Shown: positions 26,201-34,830 of the stretch, one piece after another
Layout: each line of letters begins with the position of its first letter
Position numbering within the stretch: the first letter of the stretch is position 1
Source: Pyrrhosoma nymphula
Taxonomy: Eukaryota > Arthropoda > Insecta > Odonata > Coenagrionidae
NCBI GenBank assembly: GCA_963573305.1
Contig: OY754329.1
Location: 80,438,576-80,502,575, forward strand
Direction of reading: 5' to 3'
DNA length: 64,000 nt
Notes under the pieces: generated by a model
Database searches by the model: none
What the model saw: the letters and a program-made list of their open reading frames with translations, nothing else
What the model was told of the DNA's origin: nothing
Made by a program: the position numbers and the translations under genes

Positions 26201-29200
26201 TGATAGTGAGGTTTGTTCCAAATTAGTAAGTATGTATCTTGATTTGCTCTTATTTTAGTCATGATAGGTGTGCAGGAAAAAAGAATAATAAAATGTATAG
26301 GTAACACAACCTTTTTAATGCAACAACAGAGCATTAAGGTTTTTTTAAGGTTAAGGAAAAAAGTCAAAACATAACACGGCTCATCATTCGTACATACCTT
26401 CCAAAAAATGCCACCTTCATATGATCACGAGTCAACACATCCCTAATACCTTTGACTTTTTGAACATGACTCTCAACTTCATTTGCCTCCTCAGGAGGAA
26501 TGATTTCCATATCTTGGCTGGCATCTGTGAAATGAAATCACTGTAGTTAGCAAACTGGCATCACAAAAATATTTTAAGTTACATAATAACAATAATCACA
26601 CTTGGATTTTCTAGCCTCGGGCAACACACGTGTCCAGAAGATTAAAACTTCTCCCGGTGGATGGTCACCTGGATGACCGAAATGCATGCATAGGAGTCTA
26701 TTCCTTTGCTTCTATTGACAATTTGGATTAATAATAATATCTTTATTTGTCCAGAGATTTGCAGTTTGCATACAAATAAAGGACGAAATTGTTCTTTTAA
26801 TTAAGGATTAATCTTTAATTTAATTACAGGGTCATTCCACGTCATTTCAACCACACCATGACACCCACCGACTTGGATTTTGACGAAACTTGGTACATAT
26901 CATCCCTTCACTAATTTAAGAGACAGCGCCAAATTTTATTTTTTTAGCTCCAGTAGTTTTTCAGTCACAGCCTCTCAAACTTCAAGGAAGTTCTCAATTT
27001 CTTCCATTTAGGAGGATCGCCTCTCAAGGTGTACTATTTTACTCAAAAAAATTTATCTCACTCATTTGCGGATCATTTCTCCAGATATTTTCCAGCTATG
27101 ACCACAAGGCTATGAGGATTTTAGGAAAAATAGCATGAGCCCTTAAATTGTCTTTTGCATTTTTTTAAAAAATTCTTATGTTAAGTCTTAACATTATTTT
27201 TCAGCAAAAAACATGGTTAACTACTAATGCCATTTATCAAGTAAAGGGTATTTTTTAATCTTAACATGTTTTTAATCATAATCATTATCAAGGTTTGTAC
27301 TTTCATCCCCATAAATAAAAATTATGGCAATTTCATTCCTTCTTTAAAAATTAATGCTACATTAGTTTCATTTTCACGAAATGGCTTCCGGAGCACAGTT
27401 TTTTGTGATGTTCTCCATTAGTATAAGAGACCCTAATGAAACTAGTGTGATGAAAAAAAGTTTTTGTCCTTATTAAATTCATAAAATATTGCTTTGATGA
27501 GTGTTTGAATTCATTAGATCACAGCTGTGAATACTTTTTGAAGGGCATAACATCAACATTTCAACCCACGCAGGTTAAGGGAAACTGCTCTCAATATAGC
27601 TTCCAAGATTACAATGTTCCTTTTTTATTGCTAATTGTGATTTATTATTGAATTTTATAATGATTCATCATCTATTTATAGCAAATATGGAGTTCAAACA
27701 AAATGAGAGTCATTCCACGTCAGTTCACCCACTGTCTCAGATTTTAATGAAAAATTTTCCACTTGCTGATATCATCAGGTTAATGAGCCACACAAAGTTT
27801 TTCCACTCTAGGTGGAATGGTTTCCAAGATGTGGGGAGTCAAAATATTGGAAAATTGCTCACAAAGGTCACATCCGGGGTTCCACTTTTAAAGTACAGCG
27901 AATAAGGAAACAATTCATAGCTCATGGACTAATTAGACTATCACAGTCAAATCTTTATTTATTAAATCTGAGCCAGTGAGAGTCATGGGCTAAGTGAATT
28001 GACATGGAATGACCCTTCAATTTTTCATCTGTGGCTATAAAAACTTTTTTTTTATTAAAAAAAAGTCATTAAGCAATCAAAATCCCACTATTTTTCCTTC
28101 TCAGTGTCACTGAGTACATACATGTTTGGGCTCAATTAAAAATAAATTAATTCAATAATTCCTTTGCCTTTGAGTGATAATGCCCATTAAAGGAAGTAAG
28201 GTTTTGGTGCTGAAAAACTTCATTAATTAATAACTAACGCACTCATAGTGGCTCACAGACTGACATGTAATGAAACATTTGAACACATGAACGTTATCAC
28301 AATAATGAATAGTTACTGGGAGAATTAAATTTAACTGGAACCTCAACAATACTGCATAAAAATGCAATTGACTTCAGCTCGATAAAATTAATACAGGTGC
28401 CATACCACTAATCATTTGGAGAAGAATTGAGAGGATGACCTGGGTAGCCAGGAAAGAAAACTGACAATGAATATTCACATTAGGCAAAAAAACAGGGTGA
28501 CTACTGGATTTTCATTTGGAAAATCAATGACTACTCTGGCTTTTCCAGGAGGAAAATCAGACTTGTATGAGGCTTCAATGGAATAAAGGTTCTGTATGCT
28601 GAATTTACCGTTTCCTTGACACATCACGAGCATGGTTTTCTGTTTTGATATCATGGAATACAGTGAAGAGGTGTTTCACCACTTAACAACCAGTTCCATA
28701 ACATTACGGACCGTAACTACTAGTAACATCGACCACCTCAGTAATATTACAGGCACCCTTTTACTTAAGCATTTTACCAGTAGATAAAAAGGATACCTTG
28801 TGATTCTTTTCTCTCTGTTGGTTTTTATGTTATGCATTCTCTCAAACAACATTATTCATAAATGTTGTTTGCAAACATATATTTTTCACACATTTTCATA
28901 TTAACTTTGGTCATTTGTATCCCGAGCAGTGACAATGGAAGAGGGGCTAAGGACTTCAGTGGTCATTATATATGTACATCACCGTAGCTGGATAACACAC
29001 TCGTGCTTTTCAGACCAACATATTTAGTTTCATATGCTGTGTTGTGTATATTGTAAGTATGCCAGTGTATTCCTCTTGCCTCATAAACGGAACATCCACC
29101 AGCCTCTCCCATATCTACCGTCGGTTGGCAATGGACAGTTAAGAATTTTTATTTAGTTATCTTGTGTACTTCTTGTGTTTTATCATCAAATCCATCTGTG

Positions 29201-30556
29201 ACTTAAAACCGCAGGTTACTTTTGCTGATTGGTGAACTTTGACACAGCAAAAATACTTTACCTTTCACCTGGGGACATACACTATTTTTTGCTTACTTAT
29301 TTTTCTGTCCTCTTCGTTGTGTGTGCATATAAATATATCGAAATATTGTTTATGGATGAAAATGAACTGTCCTGAGTCATATAAAGACTACTAGTATGAG
29401 TCAGAGAATGGGTGGGAGAATAGCACATTTACTTTAGCATGCAATTGATAGAGAAAACATTTGAATTTTATGGGCGCGAGGTCTTTACCACATGAGTACC
29501 ATGCTGTCACAGGACCTCAACCTATAACATAACGTCGCTTTCCCAAGTTTAAACAATCGACTTCAAGGATAAATAATGATGCATGGGTTTGTGTCAAGTG
29601 CTCAAAGGAAGTGTACACCAAGAGTAAAAAAGATAGGAGAGAGATCCGGGTTCGAACACTGGTCAAGTCAAATGATAATTTTATGATGAATTTCACCCTC
29701 TTTAATGATGCCTCGTTGCTGTCCAACAGCTCACAGGGATAACACTACTCCTGGATAACTTCTGGGAAGAGAATTTTCCAAATTCCTCACTTAAGTCGAT
29801 GCTTTGCACATTCTCTCATAGATCCATTATTAATTTTGGCCACATCACTATTCCCTTAGTGTAATAAGGCCGAAGTTTCCTAGGCCCTTTGCTCAGAACC
29901 AAATTCATGAATGTAAATGGCCTATGTAACAAAAATATGCACAATCTTTTCAATAAACTGACTATATAAATTCTAATTTTGTTAAGGTATTAAGTATTGA
30001 AAATTTTATCACAAGACATTGACTTCACGTCAAGCATTTGTGAAATGAAACTTTCTCCCATAATTTCAAATATTAGTGAAAAGCACAATCAGTGCACCTG
30101 CAACCAAGATCAAATTCAACCACTGAAACAACTCAAGCCAATGACTGCATAAAAGCTCTAATATCATTGACTGAGCCACTATTACACTTCAAGTTCACCA
30201 CATCAGCCTTTGGGGAATATAGTCACTTATTATGCTTGTTATACAACCATTAATACCCAAAGTAATTCTGAATTACCATACTTTAAGACTGAGATACGAA
30301 AATCTATGAACAACCAATATACTTAAATGACGCTAAAAAATAAGGGCAAGCTGAACTTACTTTTCATATACTCCACGCTGTCCTTCACATAGTCCTCTAT
30401 CTCCACGAAGATGTCATTTATTTTCTTCTTTGCTCGAACAAAAATCTGAAGAGGAGAAGTATCATGGTTTCGGACATCACCAGGTGCAAGTGTGGATCTG
30501 ATGCCAGGACCATCCCCAGCCATCAAGGAAACAGTGCGATTTAGATAGGCAGCCAT
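8055..30556 (-). CDS. Marf: Mitofusin, 5' and GTPase part (nine coding exons)
   Basis: Mitochondrial outer-membrane dynamin-like GTPase; mitofusins on opposing mitochondria dimerise through their G domains and drive fusion. Nine exons join in frame to about 501 residues: 30361-30556, 26398-26524, 25006-25168, 23508-23738, 21070-21177, 17338-17491, 17101-17239, 15964-16141 and 8055-8262. G1 is GRTSNGKS (107-114), G2 IGHTTNCF (130-137), G3 DSPG (202-205) and G4 NRWD (261-264), nearly the spacing of animal mitofusins. The helical stalk starts at about 430 with KALSEEIRRLSVLVDEF. Animal mitofusins are about 740-810 residues, so some 250-300 residues (rest of HR1, two membrane helices, HR2) are missing. 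They were searched for below 8055 and not seen, so the 3' exons probably lie outside the window. No internal stops, and all splice junctions are consensus. Several introns host transposons. Confidence 0.93.
9141..9238 (+). repeat. Long hairpin (40-nt arms) inside intron
   Basis: The left arm (9141-9180) and the reverse complement of the right arm (9199-9238) match at 35 of 40 positions, separated by an 18-nt loop. Both arms share GTTTCCACCACATT, TTGGCTTGACT and AGTTTT. In a plus-strand RNA, four of the five differences become G-U wobbles, leaving about one true mismatch; the minus-strand transcript would pair less well. It could be a miRNA-like precursor, a MITE or an inverted duplication. 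Confidence 0.7.
9603..9920. repeat. Foldback element with an extra direct copy
   Basis: The left arm (about 9603-9690) reads towards the centre through AATAAAAAGGTCTTCC, TTTGTTTTTTCCACATTAGA and TTTTCATGACCATGG. The right arm (about 9708-9800) is its reverse complement, containing TGTGGAAAAAACAAAG and ACCTTTTTATTCAAAAGG. A further copy of the right arm follows at 9838-9920 (GTTAACCGTTGAAACCATGG). This gives three related arms of about 80-90 bp and is consistent with a MITE or foldback element that has partly duplicated. Confidence 0.7.
10805..11058 (+). repeat. Dispersed repeat, copy A (GC-rich)
   Basis: About 250 bp, far richer in G+C than the surrounding intron. From TGTACAGCTACTTAC through CAACGCAACCTGCACGACAG and GTGACAACACTGTCGCCCCA to GGGTTTTCTTTCCCCG, it matches the reverse complement of 15220-15457. 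It contains a short palindrome, AACGCTATAGCGT. No coding capacity was seen; the class of repeat is unknown. Confidence 0.75.
11240..11690 (+). pseudogene. Tc1-like transposase fragment
   Basis: From ATG at 11240 the frame reads MPQLTPIRRNRVAGILTANM followed by PVREIARQLNVSHVTI. This is the paired, helix-turn-helix DNA-binding region of Tc1-family transposases, and a basic linker (RKAGSGRLKVTTPEEDGHIV) follows. A frameshift near 11510 moves the reading to LKYAGLEARRAAVKEIL and DAHKVARLEFARHYV, the entry to the catalytic domain. The sequence then loses similarity: the DDE catalytic residues are absent and no terminal inverted repeats were found. Tc1 transposases are about 340 residues; only about 150 remain. 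A dead fragment, not an active gene. Confidence 0.8.
12790..13240 (-). pseudogene. Mariner-like transposase N-terminal fragment
   Basis: On the minus strand, from about 13238, the frame reads MENLTLDIRVNIMNIYVLNR and then SVSETIRKIFLLHDARIHRT. Later come VEHLKKRDHIRCPF, ALVALVLASLSHSIRRRAVS and LNISRTT. After a frameshift or stop near 12912, the frame continues with VQEIRNGDHRKRVHFCNWVD. This order matches the helix-turn-helix plus inter-domain region of a mariner-like transposase family common in arthropods and often annotated with a DUF4817 domain. The DDE/D catalytic part is missing. Assignment is by pattern from memory of the family; exact family membership is uncertain. Confidence 0.6.
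13475..13990. repeat. Diverged tandem array, ~125-145 bp units
   Basis: About three and a half units. Each includes a GTAACCCTT..AGGTCAA..ATGACA block, a ..ACCCATT-AAACC-ATGATTCAACAC block and a TTGCTTGCC..ACACC-..TGACCTT block. ATGATTCAACAC or a close variant recurs at about 13550, 13690, 13822 and 13945. Units have diverged well beyond 10 percent, so the array is old. Confidence 0.75.
14930..15457 (-). repeat. Dispersed repeat, copy B (inverted to copy A)
   Basis: Read on the minus strand, 15457-15220 repeats copy A (10805-11058). Beyond that it continues through CTGGCAAATAGTTTCAAGAA, AATTTCGGGTAATAG, GCGCCGTCTGAAAG and GGCACCTGTCACACTATCTT. These same motifs recur in direct orientation at 50.0-50.6 kb. 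This copy is therefore the longest version of the repeat in the window. GC-rich, with no protein recognised. Confidence 0.7.
15964..16141 (-). CDS. Marf: Mitofusin coding exon 8: start of helical bundle
   Basis: The acceptor ATTTTTTTCAG and donor CAAAGG|GTGAGA bound 178 nt (residues 373-432). It encodes SETRAIMDGIYERALKKKAE and NRLNYTEQQLLIITQEMKDK, followed by IHQMVEDVEQR: long amphipathic helices of helical bundle 1. It ends in phase 0 and joins V-S-K-A-L-S of the next exon across a 7.7-kb intron. Confidence 0.94.
16142..17100 (-). other. Marf: Mitofusin intron, nothing else seen
   Basis: Intron between coding exons 7 and 8. AT-rich; short frames only. No repeat end or coding remnant was recognised. 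Confidence 0.8.
17101..17239 (-). CDS. Marf: Mitofusin coding exon 7
   Basis: The acceptor TTTCTCTATAG and donor GCCAG|GTAAAT bound 139 nt (residues 327-372). It encodes NGAIAEGFQTRYFEFQDFER and then KFEECISKSAVKTKF, the end of the G domain and the hinge to the helical bundle. It joins the next exon across an AG|C serine codon. Confidence 0.94.
17338..17491 (-). CDS. Marf: Mitofusin coding exon 6
   Basis: The acceptor TTGATATTCAG and donor GCACA|GTAAGT bound 154 nt (residues 276-326, ending in phase 1). It encodes VRAQHMERAVDFLVNELKV and RIFFVAAKEVLNARL, the late G-domain helix and G5-region strand of mitofusins. A 98-bp intron (17240-17337) separates it from the next exon, the shortest intron in the gene. 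Confidence 0.95.
17492..21069 (-). other. Marf: 3.6-kb mitofusin intron, nothing recognised
   Basis: Intron between coding exons 5 and 6. AT-rich with many short A/T runs. The open frames on both strands are short and have no recognisable similarity. No inverted ends, tandem array or transposase remnant was noticed. Confidence 0.75.
21070..21177 (-). CDS. Marf: Mitofusin coding exon 5: G4 NRWD
   Basis: The acceptor TTCCCATTAG and donor GACCAA|GTAAGT bound 108 nt (36 codons, phase 0). It encodes EKNFFHKVSLRLSKPNIFIL followed by NNRWDASASEPEYLDQ. NRWD is the G4 guanine-specificity motif in the mitofusin form. Confidence 0.95.
21312..22278 (+). mobile_element. Pogo/jerky-like element, internally deleted
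   Basis: The left end reads TAGTAAACTCTCAGTTAGGC; the right end on the minus strand reads TACTGTAAACTCCCTATTAT. GTAAACTC is a typical start for pogo-superfamily ends. Inside, at about 21600-21720, the frame reads KCVTLTLKQKIEICKILQ and then, past a stop, GENQNALMQ. This matches the CENP-B-type N-terminal helix region of jerky/Tigger transposases. Near 22000-22050 there is an acidic tail (EDESDDEEDHPT-like). The DDE core is gone, so this is a roughly 1-kb deletion derivative. It lies antisense in the intron between mitofusin exons 4 and 5. Confidence 0.6.
22279..23507 (-). other. Marf: Rest of mitofusin intron 4, nothing seen
   Basis: AT-rich intronic sequence up to coding exon 4. No repeat ends or coding remnants were recognised. 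Confidence 0.75.
23508..23738 (-). CDS. Marf: Mitofusin coding exon 4: G3 DSPG
   Basis: The acceptor TTGCAATATAG and donor GTCACC|GTAAGT bound 231 nt (77 codons, residues 163-239, phase 0 on both sides). It begins SVGQLAHALCKEKL and holds VFVDSPGIDVSPNLDEWID, the G3/switch-II catalytic region of mitofusins, followed by the beta strand DADVFVLVANAESTL. Confidence 0.96.
23861..24707. mobile_element. Non-autonomous DNA element, CAGGGTTG ends
   Basis: The left end is CAGGGTTGCTACAGACCAGA (23861). The right end on the minus strand, from 24707, is CAGGGTTGTTACATGTCTGG. Both continue into a TTTCCAGG.ACTTTTCC-type stretch. It is 847 bp with no transposase. CAGGGTTG-type ends followed by repeated TTCC/GGAA are common on arthropod MITEs. 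No clear target-site duplication was found. It sits in the intron between coding exons 3 and 4. Confidence 0.55.
24400..24512 (-). repeat. hAT-type terminal sequence nested in the element
   Basis: Read on the minus strand, TAGGGATGTGCGAGTACTCA is followed by repeated GAGTACTCG/CTCGACTCGAGT motifs. This matches a widespread hAT-like terminal repeat style. Only one end is evident, so it is probably a fragment carried inside the CAGGGTTG element. Confidence 0.45.
25006..25168 (-). CDS. Marf: Mitofusin coding exon 3: P-loop and switch I
   Basis: The acceptor TTCTTGTGTAG and donor GTTAAG|GTAAAA bound 163 nt (residues 108-162). It carries the GTP-binding P-loop (K113 and S114 bind the phosphates) and the switch-I segment SGIGHTTNCF, whose threonines coordinate magnesium. 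It ends with TEDSSEKQNVK, typical of the family. If the intron were read through, the frame continues about 50 residues before a stop. Confidence 0.95.
25545..25735. repeat. G-rich MITE-like fragment
   Basis: A GC-rich island in AT-rich intron: GGGGAGTGGAGTGGGGGTGG and neighbours, ending at CCAGTGAAAGGGTTAA. The last motif resembles the ends of the 53.2-kb MITE (GCAGTTAAAGGGTTA). No matching left end was seen. Confidence 0.35.
26398..26524 (-). CDS. Marf: Mitofusin coding exon 2 (residues 66-107)
   Basis: The acceptor CATTTCACAG and donor GGAAG|GTATGT bound 127 nt that join in frame on both sides. It encodes an acidic linker (DMEIIPPEEANEVES), a basic helix (HVQKVKGIRDVLTRDHMKV) and AFFG, the strand leading into the P-loop. 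The intron interrupts the R codon of G-R-T-S-N-G-K-S. Confidence 0.95.
26827..28016. mobile_element. Non-autonomous DNA element, AGGGTCATTCCA ends
   Basis: The left end is CAGGGTCATTCCACGTCATT. The right end on the minus strand is AGGGTCATTCCATGTCAATT, so the first 17 nt match with one difference. About 1.19 kb with no transposase. Internally, at 27709, GAGTCATTCCACGTCAGTTC repeats the left terminal motif in direct orientation, suggesting a partial duplication or nested copy. Lies in the intron between coding exons 1 and 2. Confidence 0.65.
28017..30360 (-). other. Marf: Rest of mitofusin intron 1
   Basis: Mostly featureless AT-rich intron. A single CAGGGTGACTACTGG at 28495 looks like one more isolated DNA-transposon end. 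GGTTCGAACACTGG at about 29648 resembles a tRNA-type B box and could be a SINE remnant; no A box was convincingly found. Confidence 0.5.
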
Positions 30557-30585
30557 AACTATTTCACATTAGGTCATGCAGGCAA
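30361..30585 (-). CDS. Marf: Mitofusin exon with start codon (residues 1-65)
   Basis: The acceptor TTTCTTTCAG precedes 30585. The exon has 29 nt of 5'UTR and then ATG at 30556, chosen because MAAYLNRT is the conserved start of insect mitofusins. It encodes the short variable N-terminus, then SPLQIFVRAKKKINDIF (34-50) and an acidic helix, DYVKDSVEYMK. This is the HB1 helix that packs against the G domain in the family. The donor is AAAA|GTAAGT, and the exon ends in phase 1. The upstream acceptor shows that an intron interrupts the 5'UTR. Confidence 0.93.
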
Positions 30586-31723
30586 CTGAAAGAAATAAAA
30601 AATAACTAGCAAAACCATACAAAAACTGCTATAAACAAATAAATTATATTTACGACTAATTTTTTAAAGAATGGTAAAAAAATAAGATGTAACTACATTA
30701 CATTCCAAGGGTAGAACTTCTACAGAACTTTGGTAAATTACATATGGAGTCATACAATATTAGCACAATCTTTAAGAGGAAAATGGGAAAATATTCGCTG
30801 CATGGGAATCAAGTCTAAATATTTATCATTTGACATGTGTAAACCACCATTTTACTAAAGAGAAAATAGTACCTGATAGCTTCGGTGGAATGGGGAATAA
30901 CGAAGGAAGATTCAGCTATGGCAAACGAACAATAAAAATGAAAACAGATGAATATTCTTTTGAAAGTTTGACTATGACACTAGGTAGGTACTTACTGGAA
31001 ATATGAACATACAACAAAACTAAGGAAGACAATATATGAAATAAAATTCTACGCATGAATAATTATGCAAATAACAATGGGGCGCAATCAACTTTTCTCC
31101 TCACCACTTGAATAATCCAAACATTTACAAACACATAAACAACATACACGAGCAATTAAAAAGCTTAACATAAAATAATGAAGCAAAAATGTATATAACT
31201 ACCAAATTTTCACTTGTATACACTCCTCTTGCACCAAAATTGACATTAGGAAATATAACAGTATAAGCTCGAGAAAACACGATGCACAACAAAACAATGT
31301 TGAATAATGGTAAGCAATATCAACAATAGTAATCAAGTAGGCATTTCGATATCTGCAAATCTTGGTAATTTACTTCCATTAACGCAATGATATTCATCAC
31401 AGACCCAATGTGCGAGCAATCTTTCAACTTAGGGAAATCGCACTATTTCCCTTATCACAACATAGAGCCACAAGATCCTTTACTCTTAACTGGTTAAATA
31501 CCATTTCGCCGTGAATTATCTTTTCAACGATGTAATTGAAAGCCAAAACAATGGCAATACGTAACAAAAGAAATTTCAAATACATGAAATCATACTGAAT
31601 GTTGGTATCCTCAAGAACAGGGAGACATGGATATATTATTCTCTTGCAGCTCTTCAAAATTCCAATCGCTTTAAAAACCACAAACAGTTAACTTATTCCA
31701 TAAAACAAAGACTTGGTACTAAC

Positions 31724-31776
31724 CTGTTCATTTCTGGGCATTCTTGAACCAAAGACTATATGTCATTCCCAATTGC
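31724..31776 (-). other. Marf: Candidate 5'UTR exon of mitofusin
   Basis: On the minus strand a pyrimidine-rich tract ending TGCATTTTAG precedes a 53-nt segment that ends GAACAG|GTTAGT. It sits between the start-codon exon and the proposed first exon, and the start-codon exon needs an upstream donor. Signals only; no transcript evidence is available. Confidence 0.45.
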
Positions 31777-32069
31777 CTAAAATGCACATCAGAAACAAAA
31801 AATAAATTCATACATAACGGAGGAGAAAATAAAGTGAGTCCTACTACAAAAAAATACTAAAAATGTAACACGGATTCAATATTACACCAATCATTACTGA
31901 GTGAGATCGCACAACCATGCATTGGTATTCAACTCAACATTGTTTCAAAGGGGTTTGTTTTTGGCAATGAACCCGAGTCTACATTCTGCGCAAATGCGAG
32001 TCGAGTTGATACCGTACATTAACCAAAACGTAAGGCAATGATTAGCAAATGATATTTTCAAATACTTAC

Positions 32070-32460
32070 TTCTCAACTATCCAAATTTGACTAAAATTAT
32101 TGCATCATGACCCCGCCACATTCACGCATTAAAATCCAGCTATGAACCGTGCGCATCGCCCGTTTATCTTTAAGTGGCGGTGATTTTAAAGATAGTCTGA
32201 TACTCTGAATTATTTCTGCACATAAAACAGATAGTATAATTTTAAATGGATACTCCTAGAGACAAAATACGGGGTTCAGTAGCTGCAATAAATTTATCGG
32301 ACTGTTTGAATTGTTTCATTTGTTAGGAAATAAATTTCTTCCATGCGGTTATAACTTTTTATACTTCTCATACAAAGAACATTCGATTCACATCATTCAC
32401 ATGTTTCGACTATTTCGAGAGGGGAGTCGAAGCAGGATGGCGGCGTATTTATGCGTATAT
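32070..32460 (-). promoter_or_regulatory. Marf: Candidate first exon and promoter of mitofusin
   Basis: A strong donor, GAGAA|GTAAGTAT, ends a possible noncoding exon at 32070. Upstream on the minus strand the sequence is locally richer in G+C than the introns, with ACCGCCACTTAAAG and GATAAACGGGCGATGCGCAC. The transcription start is not identifiable and no TATA box is obvious. The plus strand has GGATGGCGGCG at 32435-32445, which resembles a YY1-type promoter element. Confidence 0.4.
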
Positions 32461-32899
32461 GATGATTCAAGTATATTATAAGAAGGATAAGAGGTATTAA
32501 TTGGTGCAAGCACGTGCAAGTATCTGTCCGAAGAACAGGCGCCGTTTAACAAGAGTGGATAAAAGTTATCGAGGTAGAACTGGACCTAGCGAGGAGATTT
32601 ACTTAACGCGTCATTGCTAATTGCGTAAACGCGCACGTCATACAATGCATTTAGACGTGATTCAGGGGTAGTCGCTAAGCAGCTAAGGTTATATACACAC
32701 TATGCAGTTTTTTGTAGTACCTCAGGAAATATTCCATCATTTAACGGAATTAGAGAGGTTATAGGCACCCACCGATTATTGTCTTTGTTGGTCCTTTTCT
32801 TCTATTATTTGACGTAATCCTATACGTTTTTAGAACCGATCCGATATTTGCATTAACATCAATATCCAAATTATCACTTGATTGAAGAGGAAATGGTGA

Positions 32900-33190
32900 A
32901 AGTCCTTTCTTTAAGAATTTTCTATTAGCATTGAATCAGATGTTTTCGGTGGTCATCCCCCAGGCATGGGCGCCCATACACAGGGGCAGGGGGATGTCGC
33001 GGCGTAGTTTAGGTTTACACGGTTTAGACTGCCGCGCCCCCCCCCCCCCTCCCTAGCTTTCCGGAAAAAATAGAAAAGCCAAGCGAAAATTTACTTTATT
33101 TATTGTTTTTGCAGGATTATTTAAATATTTTAGTAACAAATTTAGAAAATTGTCATTCACCTAAGATATTCCAAAACTGTACTCCTGAGA
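32900..33190. repeat. GC-rich dispersed-repeat-like patch
   Basis: CATGGGCGCCCATACACAGG, a GGGGGATGTCGCGGCG stretch and a 12-C run (about 33038-33050) are followed by AT-rich sequence with GAAAATTTACTTTATTTATT. The G/C run followed by an AT-rich body resembles the insert at 50.25-50.54 kb in style. The class is unknown. Confidence 0.35.
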
Positions 33191-33233
33191 CCTAAAATTG
33201 ACTACACTTTCCGGGAGAGGGCTCCTCGGACCC

Positions 33234-33293
33234 CCCTTTCTTAGAGGCCCTCTATTAGGAGGGCCTAATAGAGGGCCTCTACCCTTTCTTAGA
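33234..33293. repeat. Perfect 16-bp snapback flanked by 12-bp direct repeats
   Basis: Arms AGAGGCCCTCTATTAG (33243-33258) and CTAATAGAGGGCCTCT (33265-33280) are exact reverse complements around GAGGGC. CCCTTTCTTAGA occurs at 33234-33245 and again at 33282-33293. The structure is compatible with a template-switching event or a tiny insertion. Confidence 0.9.
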
Positions 33294-33383
33294 CCTATTT
33301 CCACGGATACAATATATCCTTGCCTATGTCTTGGCCATGAATATCATGGGGTGGGAATCAATGGTCCGGATTTCCTGTCAAAA

Positions 33384-33584
33384 ATTCCTCAGGCTAGGCT
33401 ACCGCGACAGCGGTAGCCTGTTATAGATGGAAGTATAACACCCACTCGTCCACATTGTGCCAATCTAAATACAGTGGCCTAACATCATAACTGCAGCCAC
33501 AGAGATGGTGACTCAAAGTCTCCAGCTGGGCTCGGCACACCCTGTATTTTGTTTCTACGACCTCCATGGCCTAGCCTGAGGAAT
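33384..33584. mobile_element. ~200-bp MITE-like unit with exact 16-bp inverted ends
   Basis: The ends are ATTCCTCAGGCTAGGC (33384-33399) and its exact reverse complement (33569-33584). Just inside the left end is a second palindrome, AGGCTACCGC-GACA-GCGGTAGCCT (33396-33419). There is no coding capacity, and no target duplication was identified. Confidence 0.6.
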
Positions 33585-34830
33585 GCGGCGAAAAAAGGCG
33601 ATGGCAGCGCTGTAAACAAACGGGTAAAACTATTGGCGGCGGTTTAAACTGGCCACAGCGCGAGTACTAAGGGTATTGTTCATGATTAATCGGGTAAATG
33701 AATTAGTATCCCTTCAGGAAGTAAATACTGATTAAATTTCAATTGGATTAAATGTCGATGTCTGGAAATAATAATGTTTATTCATCAAAAAAAGCCTTAA
33801 ATTCATAAATTAATTTTTATAAAAAACCGATGTAGAAATCCGGGAATTCCATTATGGTCAGGGTTGTTTCCTTGGAAAAAATTGCAATTACAAATTACCT
33901 ACCTATTTTCCTACTGATCCAGCAAGATAAAAGGTAAGGGAACTACCGGCTGGACAAGTGGAAACCTATGTTCTTTATGCCTATGTTTGCCATGTTACCT
34001 ATCAAGAATCAGAGTCTGAGGTAATTTCACAATTTTTCTGGAGTCGAACGGAAGACTTAAGCCCGTTTGTCTAAACATATTCCCAAGTAGCATGTCATTG
34101 CCTATTGTCCTCGAAAATATTATTGTTTCATCTTTCGTATTAAGTGAGATATCCATGGTTCTTTTCACCTATGTCACCCATTCATTTACATGGAAAATTT
34201 GAATTCCCACTGTGATCTGGATTCAAGATGGTGGATTACATTAGTTTAGTGCGAGTCATCACCTGGGGTATAGCGACCTTGTACAACCTTAGCGATGCTA
34301 CCACGCTACCTTCCAAATACCCTCAGTTAGAAAATGGAACTTCTATAGGGTGCGGAATTTGCCGACAACAACGCTTACGGGGGTTTTACATGGGACAAGA
34401 TGGCGGATTTCCATCCAGTATCTATATTAATGGTCTAGGCCCTTGGCTCCCCCTGGAAAATGTTGTAGGGGCGCCAAAGCAGCCAGGGACTTGTGGGAGA
34501 GTAGGCCAAGGGGCTCCCCTTCTGCCAATCATTCCACTCCCATTGATTGACATGCCATTTTCCCACCCGACCTGACTGACAGCACTATGTATCGCCACCG
34601 TAGCCTCAATAGGGCACCCGTTAAAAAAGAAATCCATGGTGGCCGCTGCTTCTGTGCTAGAGAATATTATGGTCACAAACTGACAGTCTTCCGCTGCCGA
34701 TGCTGAATACATCATACAAATGAAAGGGTTATCTTCGGCCCCATCCCCCTCCTCCCTTGACCTTTAGCAGTGACCTCGTCTCTGTCTTCATTGGCTTTAT
34801 TCACCCATCAATTTTCAGCCACATGCTAGC

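Noticed and set aside
29570..29700. Possible tRNA gene or SINE from GGTTCGAACACTGG
   Set aside because: Only a B-box-like motif is present. No A box, acceptor stem or cloverleaf could be assembled.
34228..34715. Overlapping plus- and minus-strand frames of 97-115 codons
   Set aside because: No domain similarity, unusual composition, and open on both strands at once. Best explained by local GC content.
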